DNA of 64,000 nucleotides from Karalla daura. Lineage: Eukaryota > Chordata > Actinopteri > Chaetodontiformes > Leiognathidae. Positions 48,475 through 64,000 of this stretch are shown piece by piece. The notes below the pieces were generated by a model. That model did no database searches, was not told the DNA's origin, and saw only the letters and a program-made list of their open reading frames with translations. Every line of letters starts with the position of its first letter. Positions within the stretch are counted from its first letter, which is position 1. The position numbers were made by a program, and so were the translations under genes. The stretch spans positions 13,463,961 to 13,527,960 of the forward strand of contig CM055205.1 in assembly GCA_029224185.1 (NCBI GenBank). Reading direction: 5' to 3'.

Positions 48475-49140
48475 TCGCTCTGGGTCCATAAAACTTCTCC
48501 ATATGAATTATTAATGCACAAGTCGTGTAATGCAAATTCCTCTTTGTTTTATTTTTCTCTCTGCCTGGGACATTATTTCACCAAAGTGCTGCGACAGAGC
48601 TCAGGTCTCACTGGTGGGCATCCACACAGGTTTCCACAACACCAGGGACAAGACTTAACCTGCACAAGGGAACACGTATCGATTTTATGCACAGTTTAGC
48701 CCCATTTGAACTTGTTGGATGTTAATGCAAACCACATGTATTAATTATCATGTAAAATTGATTCTGGCTGCTTGAAAATGTGCAAAGACATAAATTAGAA
48801 TAAATGAGAAAAATTAGAAATTGATCAATTCTCAGTCATCCTAGTCAGAAAATCTCTTGAGTTATAAATCAAAAGTAGGTGGATGTTTATTCTTGATGAC
48901 GTTTCAGCGAATTAATTTGAAAAAATTCATCAGATTTTATGTTCATTCAGGACGCCATGCCGGTGAAATATCATTAAGGTCACGGAGACATTTAGTGAAT
49001 CATCAGGGCTACATTAATCACAGAAATAGTTCAGCAAATTTACTTTCTCGGAATCTCATCGGGCCAGTTGGAGACATCATGACCGCTTTTATGAATGCCG
49101 CTTCCCAAGCTCTGTCGAAACTTAAAAACATCTTACCATA
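48475..49140. other. Candidate conserved noncoding (enhancer-like) block
   Basis: A repeat-free block with many homeodomain/POU-type words: GAATTATTAATGCAC, an octamer ATGCAAAT at 48530-48537, TATTAATTATCATG, GCGAATTAATTTG and TACATTAATCACAG. The 94-codon frame at 48857-49141 overlaps it but reads like chance. Motif density and lack of repeats are the only evidence. Conservation cannot be tested here. Confidence 0.3.
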
Positions 49141-56569
<7,429 letters not shown>

Positions 56570-56825
56570 CCGTAGTGACTAAACGCTATGAACCACGTTG
56601 CATTACCAAGGACGCGGTGGTAACGAAGTCGTGTCATTACGTCACTGTACACGTCAGTTACGTGGGTTTTGTCTGTGTCTGGGGGAGGGTCCTGGACACC
56701 ACTCTGTGAATTTATCCTTGGCCACCTGTTGCTGCTTCCCGGTCCCGAGTCGGTCCATTTCGTCTTTATCTCCTTTCGAAGCCACTGCTTGCCTCGCATA
56801 GTTTTTCTATAACCCCGCCCCAAGC
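56570..56825. promoter_or_regulatory. CpG-rich promoter-like cluster
   Basis: About 17 CpGs fall in 250 bp, against very few on either side. Within 30 bp are three ACGT cores: TTACGTCA (56637-56644), ACGTCA (56651-56656) and TTACGTGG (56658-56665), which fit CREB/ATF or bZIP sites. CCCCGCCCC (56813-56821) fits Sp1/KLF. The minus-strand 156-codon frame that starts beside the Sp1-type motif (56823 to 56353) begins MGRGYRKTMRGKQW and could be a first exon, but I recognise no domain and its second half reads like chance. The cluster could instead be a piece of a CpG-rich repeat. Confidence 0.35.
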
Positions 56826-58274
56826 CTCAGACTTACAGCAATTCCTGTAGCCAAACCAGTCAAGTCAGTTCTTCTGTCTGTCAAAAAAATAGGTCAAAAT
56901 TAATTAAAGTAATCCGGAATTCACCCTTGTACTTTTGTAAGATCTCGTAACTTTTAACTGACGTAAAGCTGATTCTACCACAAACTACTTCCTTTTAATC
57001 ATCTCAGTCTCCTTCAAAATAAAGGCATATGTTAGATCCCACCACGAGCGTAAATTCCTGGACGAGCACAGCCACATCTGTTATGGACAAAGGGTTAGCA
57101 GTGGACCCGTGCCTTGGTGTTCAAGTGTTAAATACTATCTAGTATTTAATCTATCTATCTAGTATTTTATGTGTGCTTGTATTTTAATAAATTTATTCTA
57201 TAGTCTGTTTTTGTATTGTGTGCATTGTATGTGAACCCTATCTGTAATAAATAATACATACTGGAATACTACAAGTGGGATCTCTCACCTCGCAGCTTCA
57301 CATGTCTGAAGGGTGAAAAAGGTCTAAAGAACACTAACAAAATTGTGCTAAATCGTCTGCTAGATTAACAGTTAATGAAACAGGGACTTTTATAAATGAA
57401 TTATAAATGAATTTATTTTGAGATGATTCATTATTCCAAAGGTTCCACACAAGATGAACATTATAGTGTAGAATAAGAACTCATTTTTTATTTCTTATTT
57501 TTATTGTACATGGAAATAATTGTCATGATTAGTACATGACAAAAACTGCAAAATAATGTGGATAATATTAGCTGGGTGTGCTGCCTACTTTGTTGAAGGT
57601 TAATTAGTTGACATTGTCCATATATTGCCGGTCATAAATCCTGTTCAATAACACAGTCCATGAGTTTTCTATTTCAAATACCCACAAAAGGTCAAGAATA
57701 ACACAGTTTAATAAACACTTTTTTTCATTATTTCACCAATGACAAACAGGTTTAAGGCAACCTCCTCTTAACATCCTTTTTAAGTATGAATGTTTAGTTT
57801 GCCAAAACAGCTTTTGTCATACAGCATCAGCTTGGGTTAATTTCCTGCACCCCCAGTCATACAATATGTCACATCACAGCTTTTAATTGATTTAAACAGC
57901 CACACATCACTTTATGCCCTCTTGAAATATTTAATAGTTAATAGGTAGTAGGAAGAAAACCTCACTTTTCAGATCAATTTCAGGCAGCATTACATGTTGG
58001 ACTACAATGTCCAGTGCATAATAATGCATGATGCATAATGCAATAGCACACCCCAAAATTCTTACTGAAACTAAAACTCTTTACTGTAGTGACCATGTGT
58101 TTAAAATCGATGATTCATTGATGCGTTACAACCCAATGCTGGATCAGAATATTACATCATAGTAAAATAGAGCATGCACTATGTGATTATCTGGAATTGT
58201 TCAGTTGTAAAGGACCGAAAAAGCTGCATACTGGTACTATGAAGAGACAGAATAAATATACTTTTCCAGTTTAT
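56826..58274. other. Noncoding, nothing recognised
   Basis: AT-rich. Around 57133-57170, TATCTAGTATTTAATC and CTATCTAGTATTTTA form a small local duplication. No other structure was seen. Confidence 0.5.
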
Positions 58275-58990
58275 CTCCTTCATGCAACCAGCAGGCTGCC
58301 AATTGTGTATGACATTTTTGAAAACTAGAATGGCCTTGGCTGAAATAATACAGGCCTCATTGTTCAATTGGCCACACAACATGAAAGAGCGAAACAGAGA
58401 AAACAATGCACGAAAAGGCTTCACAGGAGCAAGGGGCATGCTTGGGGAAAAAGCAACGGGATCAATAAAATTAGGGAGAGTCATTTCAGTAAGCATTAAC
58501 ATGCTCATCATATTTCATGCTGATCTGTCCATTACACTTGGATATTTATTTAACACAAGTGAATATTTAAGTCTTAGCGTTGATCCAAATCAATTATATT
58601 TTAATGCAGATGGGCCAGTGAATATTGACAGCAAATTTGTGGAAATCTGACCATTAGCTTGCGAGATGGCTTGTTATGGATCACATTGTTGGTGTATGTT
58701 GACAGTGGTGCATAAAGGATCAATGGGTTACCAGACTTAATTGAAAACCATCCAAGGGACCACAATGAATAAATTTCAACATCTTGGCACTGCAACATGT
58801 TGCACATCGGCCTTTAAGCGGGACAACATAAACATGGCGGATGGCGTATTAAATGTCAACGCCCATTTTAGAAAACGAGTCTCCATTAAAATGGCTGACA
58901 TAAACAGCTGTCTGCCAGCTGGTTCCCTGCACATCACCATAAGAAAATGGGGTCAGGATACATTTTCAGATTATTCTACTAAAATCACTC
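58275..58990. other. Candidate conserved noncoding (enhancer-like) block
   Basis: A repeat-free ~700-bp block. The second half has two CAGCTG E-boxes 11 bp apart (58905 and 58916), AACATGGCGGATGGC (YY1-like) and TTAAAATGGCTGACA. The first half is open for 122 codons on the plus strand and 110 on the minus strand, but neither resembles a protein. Evidence is motif content and absence of repeats only. Confidence 0.3.
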
Positions 58991-61555
58991 ACAATACACA
59001 GGCAGGTCACATACAGGAGAGCCCATTCAAATGCTGTCTGTTCTCATTGTACAAGGACTGAAGCGTAGGACCAGAGCCAGAAGCACAGAAATGTGTATGG
59101 TATGCATATTAATGTGGGTTTGCTTATGACATGTTCTGCTTTGCAATTTCTAGGAGAATGCTTAAAGCATGGCCTCTAATGCAGAAAGAGGAAACATTTT
59201 TCTTTTTTTTAGCTGTGCTTCTCTGAGAGGTAAACTGATGACTCTTAGCCTATCCTTTCCTTTGTCACTTGGAAAAAAAAGTGAGGGTAGTGCTGTAGAC
59301 AGAGTTGCTGGAGGTCACAAAGATTCTCAAACCACTTACTAAAACAACCTGAACAGCATAATTGTAAATTGTGCCTCACTGCCTTTTGCTGCCTGTTGAG
59401 AGCCATAGAACTGAATGTCTCCTTTAGTATTTGACTGCAAGGCATTCAGGTAGGCATGCCCCACAGCTCAGGTTAGCGTCCCAGTGCTCCCTTCACTCCG
59501 CTCGTCATCCTCTCATCTTTGCTTCTCTTCAGCCAACAGACAAGTTCAGCAAGGAAAGGCCTGTTGCCAGGCAACAGCTCAGAGTGTATGATTAAAACTT
59601 TGATTTCCAATCTATCACCTGAGAGACTGATGTGGCTCTTTTCCTCTGATGCTCTGCAGAGCAGCTGGGATGGACTCTCACACAGCAGCCCCACACTTGT
59701 CAAATGAATCTTCACTGTGAAATGAAACATTTGGCTCACATGGAGTCAGGGCTTCCTCATCTTCTACTGAGCTACACCCTCAGAATGTCATTTTGCACTG
59801 GGCTCCGAACTTGTGCCTGGCTAACTGAGTTTATTTTGGGACTTTTGAAGAAATTTGTGTCCGACTCCATCAAATTTGACTAGAAACATATCACCCTGGC
59901 ACTTTGGTCTTTTGTCCAATGTGCCGCGGCTACAGACAGAAGTATTTATCTTTCAAGGTACAAGAAAGATGAAAGGATGTACAAAAAGCACATTCATGCT
60001 GGCTTTGTTGAATGACTATGGCTGCATTGGTCGCAGTGTTACAAGCAGGTTTCATCATTATGACTGATTTTTATCTTTCTGAGATGCTCTCCTGGTCTGG
60101 CTGACTATTTAAAAGGGAGAAGAAATATAGCATACTGTAGGTGTCTGGGCACCTAAGTGTGTATGTGTCAGGCTTTTCAGATTTCCAGATGATGAAGAGT
60201 GTCACGGTATCTTAAGAGTTTGGCCCCAGGCACCGCAGTGGAACATGAATGACATATTTATACCAGGCAAGAGATGACTGTATAAAAAAATGACAGCTGT
60301 GTGTGTCTGCACACAACATGCATGTGGTCAGGAACTGTGTGTGGCCTCTGGCAATCTGAGATTCATCAAAATACTTCCCTCTGGCATCCCAATAGGAAGG
60401 AAATCTAATCTGGAGGCCAAAGATGATAAGACGGTGGCATCTTGCAGGGGCAGGGATGAGATGAAGCTAAGATGAGATGCGGAGCTTAGAGGAGGAAACG
60501 GGGAGGAGAAAAAGTAGGGGGATGTGAAATGGATGGGGTGAAAAGAGACAGGCCTCAGGAGACAGGATGAAAAAAATACAGAAGATTGAGACTGGAGTGA
60601 GGGTAGAGACACAAGGGGGCTCAGCCATGGCCACCACATAGAAAGAAAAGATGGGGAAGGAGAAGAGATGAGATGCGCCCAAGGCTGACACAAACAAGGA
60701 TGATGATTGCACCATAGAGGCAAGAATTTACCCCAAACATAGCCTGCTCCTGTCTTGATTACCAGGTTGGGGCACAGAAACTAACAAATAGGGCACTTTT
60801 CCAAATATCAGCCACAGTTGTCTCTTTCCTAAATTACAATCCCTGGGTGATTCTTATTTACGATGCTGTTGTGAGTGGTCCCTCTCACTTTGCACACACA
60901 AAGTTTTGGTATTCACCAAGCATCTCTCTGCTGGCTGTTACTGACATGACTACACAGAGCAGTTGGAGACAGGAGATGACACAGGCCTTGGGCATGTCTG
61001 TGGTTTCAAGTTAGTGAGGCTGCTCCAGAGAGCAGGTCAGAGAAACCCTCTGTACCATCTGGTGCTGGAAGGCGAGAGCAGACGAAAGGCAGAGCGGCTG
61101 GCTATCGGTATGTTATTGCGTGTGATTGCTGCCAGCATTTATCTAGGCTCTATCCATGTGCCTGTCACTACACTATAGCTACATACACCTGCCTATAAAT
61201 AAGCTTTACACAACAATAAAAGATTTTATTTAAAACACACTCTTGCTTTAACAGTATATATTTTCATATTACGCTCACTTAGTAACTTCTGCTTTTAGTG
61301 TAAAGGTTTCTCTTGTCCCTATTACACAAGGCAAAAATGAATCAACATTGCTTTAAGGCTAAAACTATGTGTTTGCTGGCATATGTTTGTCATGTGTAGT
61401 TCGGAGGTCACTGTGTGTGATACCATATGGTATCATATTCTATGATACCATAGAAACCAAGTTGCTTTACTCACTGAACATCAACATGTTGGCAAAACTT
61501 TTCTGAATCGGACACAGAATAGAATTGGGATGTTCAGAGTCCAAAATACAGACTC
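58991..61555. other. Noncoding, nothing recognised
   Basis: Contains a purine-rich stretch (60465-60700, GATGAGATG/GGAGGAG words) that opens minus-strand frames of up to 131 codons by composition alone. No gene is supported. Confidence 0.45.
61419..61434. other. Perfect 16-bp palindrome with a nearby repeat
   Basis: GATACCATATGGTATC is a perfect palindrome. The word GATACCATA recurs at about 61444-61452, giving a compact inverted and direct repeat cluster. Confidence 0.85.
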
Positions 61556-61615
61556 TGAATTACCCCTAGGTGTAAATGTGATTGTGAATGGGGTGTATGT
61601 CGTGTAACTGTGTCA
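61556..61615 (+). mobile_element. V-SINE-like body fragment
   Basis: GAATTACCCCTAGGTGTAAA and GTGATTGTGAATGGGGTGTA match the body block that follows the central domain in V-SINE/DANA-like repeats. Neither head nor tail is recognisable. Confidence 0.4.
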
Positions 61616-61989
61616 GAGGTGTCTGGGACCTCATTTAAAATAAATGGATTTATAATCAATTTGATAATTAGTACAATAAGACACAAATGAGGAATTATTT
61701 TATGCCAGGCAAATCATCTTATCTCTGTGCAAAGCCAAAACTTTCCTATGGGTTACATCAGGTGACTGCAGCTTGAGTCTGCAGAAAACAGTGCCTGAGC
61801 TTTAGGGACATGTGAGGAATCATCGCTTCAGGATGTGAGGAATTAGCAGACCCGCAGTCAGTCTTTCTGGTCTTAAATTTTTAATGCAGCAGTTATGTAT
61901 GCCTATTCCTTCTTTCCGTTTGGTCTGGCCTTTTTTTTTCTTTTTGGAAAATCAGCCACAGATCTGTCCTTAATACAGCCAGAGGGGGG

Positions 61990-62115
61990 GACTCAAGCCA
62001 GTGTCCTTTTTTGTGCCAGTCCCAAGTCCAGATAAATGCAGAGTGTTGTGTTAGGAAGAGCATCTGATGTAAAACCTGATGATGTGAACAGATGCTGTCA
62101 GATGAGGTTGATTTC
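61990..62115 (+). mobile_element. LINE/SINE 3'-tail fragment (RTE-like type)
   Basis: TGCCAGTCCCAAGTCCAGAT, AAATGCAGAGTGTTGTGT and AGGAAGAGCATCTGATGTAA follow the order of a widespread fish retroelement 3' end that I associate with RTE/Expander-type LINEs and the SINEs that borrow their tail. The family name is uncertain. The copy is decayed and lacks its terminal repeats. Confidence 0.45.
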
Positions 62116-64000
62116 GGGTTGATTTGGGGTTCTAAGATTCATAGAACCTTCTCATGCAAGGTTTTTTAAGCATTCATTTATAAATTGAACAGACGCAAAC
62201 TGATGGCTATTAAATGGGCTATTAAGGAAAAGCTAGGAGGATTTTGCCAACCATTCGATCCAACCATTGAATGAACCTACAGCCTACATCCTGTCAGGAA
62301 TATGCTAAATAATCTTGCCTCAAGCTGTGCAAACAAAGAACTGGGACTTTTATTTCAAACATCAAATTACATTTACATAATTAGCATAATACTCATAATA
62401 GAATAATTTTTTTGATGCCCCCAAATATTTATTGGGAGACTTGATCCAGAAGTTTGAGGACAATTGTGTTTATTTTAGGACAAGCTATGTTTGAAGTAGT
62501 TCCACTTCATTAAAAAAAGAGAAAGAAAAAAAATCAAAATTAAATCAAATATTATATATATATTATAAATCAAAAGTGTGAGGCGGTCATACTACATCTA
62601 AATGCAAGCTTTGCTTCCACTTACACCCTGCAGAGGTAAAAATGTCTCGATTATGTTATTGAACACTTTGCTCACCTCATTTTTGAATCAATTTTTGGTA
62701 AAAAAAAAAAAAAAAAAGAGATAGGCCCCTCATGTTCATTTGAAAGGCTAATTTAGTGTCTCTCTCATTGGTCCATCACTAAAACCCTTGTTGTAAAGTT
62801 AGCCCACATTATCATGCCTGATTAACAACTTTAAATCAGTGAATTATTAGCACTTTGAGTTTTCTCAGAAAGAGGCTGCTGAGCCTGAAAATGTCCCCTC
62901 TCTATGACTGTTTGTCACTCCAAGAAGTTCAAGATTGAGTCACAGGCCACTCCTTTGAATCACAATTACACAGGAAGGATTTATCTGGCCTTCCTATCAC
63001 ACACGACGGTAAAAGCTTGGATAGCAAAGCTCCTGGCTACTCACACTTAAGTGTTTCTTGAAGCACTATGAAGTGCTGCACATAGACTGTACATAGACAT
63101 AGACAAACACTAATAGTCTGCAGTAATGTCATGACCACTCAGTCATGAGGATTAAATGCACACCAATTAAACTGTGCAAATTTAGATTTTTTTTCTTCAC
63201 TCCAAATAGCTATTATTTCTTTAGATTTCTCTCCTACAAAGAACTTTCAAAGTCAGCAAAGAGTATCCAAAGTAATTTCAGCAGCCACACAACAGTGTAC
63301 AGTACAGTAAGTCAGATACAGAGAGAGACAATGATGGAGGATCTTATCAAGCAGTCTTTACTGCTACTGGAGCGTTAGTGTGAGGTCAACCCCTGCTTGT
63401 GAAGCAAATCTGCTTGTTTTGAAGCCTTCACTCAGCATTGAAGCAACCATAGCTGTCCTGTTGAAAAGGAACCACAGAGTAAGTGTTTAGCCAAGCTAAA
63501 TTCCCACCCACTGTTTCTGCAGACCTCTAGCACAATTGGGTTAAAATAATGATGAAACGGGCCTTTTCTTTTACACATCAATGCAGTGAAGTAGTGTTTG
63601 CTCACACTTGTGCTGGATGTGAGTGGTTGTGCTGCTACTGCTCCATCCACTCTGGAACTGATTGGTGACAGAGTGTGATTGAAGTGGAATGAGTGATTGT
63701 TTGATTTTACAAATGTCTGAGAAGCTGGCCACAGCGGCGTATCTAGCAGGCGTCGCACCCTGTGGGATTGGCGCTGCGTGTTTATTCGACCAGTGCCCAC
63801 AAAAGCAGCTGGCTGGGAGCTTTTTCATTACAGAGAGTGTAGCTGATTGCCTTTTCTCCAGCACTCTCTCAAGTGCATAAATGGAGCTGCTATACACACT
63901 GATCATTTCACCACCATCACAAGGTGCTGTTGTCTTTAGAAAGTTTGTGACAGGAAAGCCAATAGAACATCAGCCTGAAAAATTTGGAGCACATTGTCAT
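62116..64000. other. Noncoding, nothing recognised
   Basis: AT-rich with a poly-A run at 62700-62717. A short CpG-bearing stretch (63730-63780) starts CAGCGGCGTATCTAGCAGG and could be a transposon end, but no partner end is visible. Confidence 0.45.

Overview
This window looks like gene-poor nuclear DNA from a vertebrate, most likely a teleost (ray-finned) fish. There is no operon structure, no long open reading frame and no intact gene. The repeats are the typical fish set: L2-clade LINE pieces (one with the fish-type ORF1 that carries an SGNH/esterase domain), V-SINE/DANA-like and other tRNA-derived SINE pieces, small non-autonomous DNA transposons, and long CA/TG, AT and poly-G arrays. Nearly all short open frames appear to be chance frames, repeat-derived frames, or frames opened by biased base composition.

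Layout. 1-6.9 kb: AT-rich DNA with one short SINE tail. 6.9-7.5 kb: the 3' end of an L2-like LINE abuts a plausible minus-strand coding exon (7403-7511), the only candidate host exon I can defend. 8.0 kb: a (TG)n array. 11.0 kb: a V-SINE-like copy. 12.3-14.4 kb: a decayed, internally deleted L2 LINE with remnants of ORF1 and ORF2, a 3' tail, and a tRNA-like segment in the middle. 17.4 kb: a second SINE type. 18.17-21.74 kb: a 3.57-kb foldback-type DNA transposon with a 7-bp target-site duplication. Its long terminal inverted repeats contain a CpG-rich 133-bp unit, once in the left arm and four times in the right. Its interior has a perfect CRE and a perfect CTCF-type motif but no transposase that I can see. 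This is the most unusual object in the window. 22-39 kb: mostly unannotated DNA with one V-SINE copy and a (CA)n array. 39.8-43.9 kb: two hAT-like non-autonomous remnants, a ~570-bp strand-biased pyrimidine tract and a SINE head. 45.2 kb: another V-SINE copy. 48.0 kb: a GT/poly-G run. 48.5-49.1 kb and 58.3-59.0 kb: stretches that look like conserved noncoding (enhancer-like) DNA. 51.2 kb: a 105-bp (AT)n array. 56.6-56.8 kb: a CpG-rich, promoter-like cluster. 62.0 kb: an LINE/SINE tail fragment.

The best overall reading is intronic or intergenic DNA. If the 7.4-kb exon is real, the window lies largely within, or next to, a minus-strand gene with large introns. I cannot name that gene. Repeat family names rest on recognition of consensus-like features, not on any database search.
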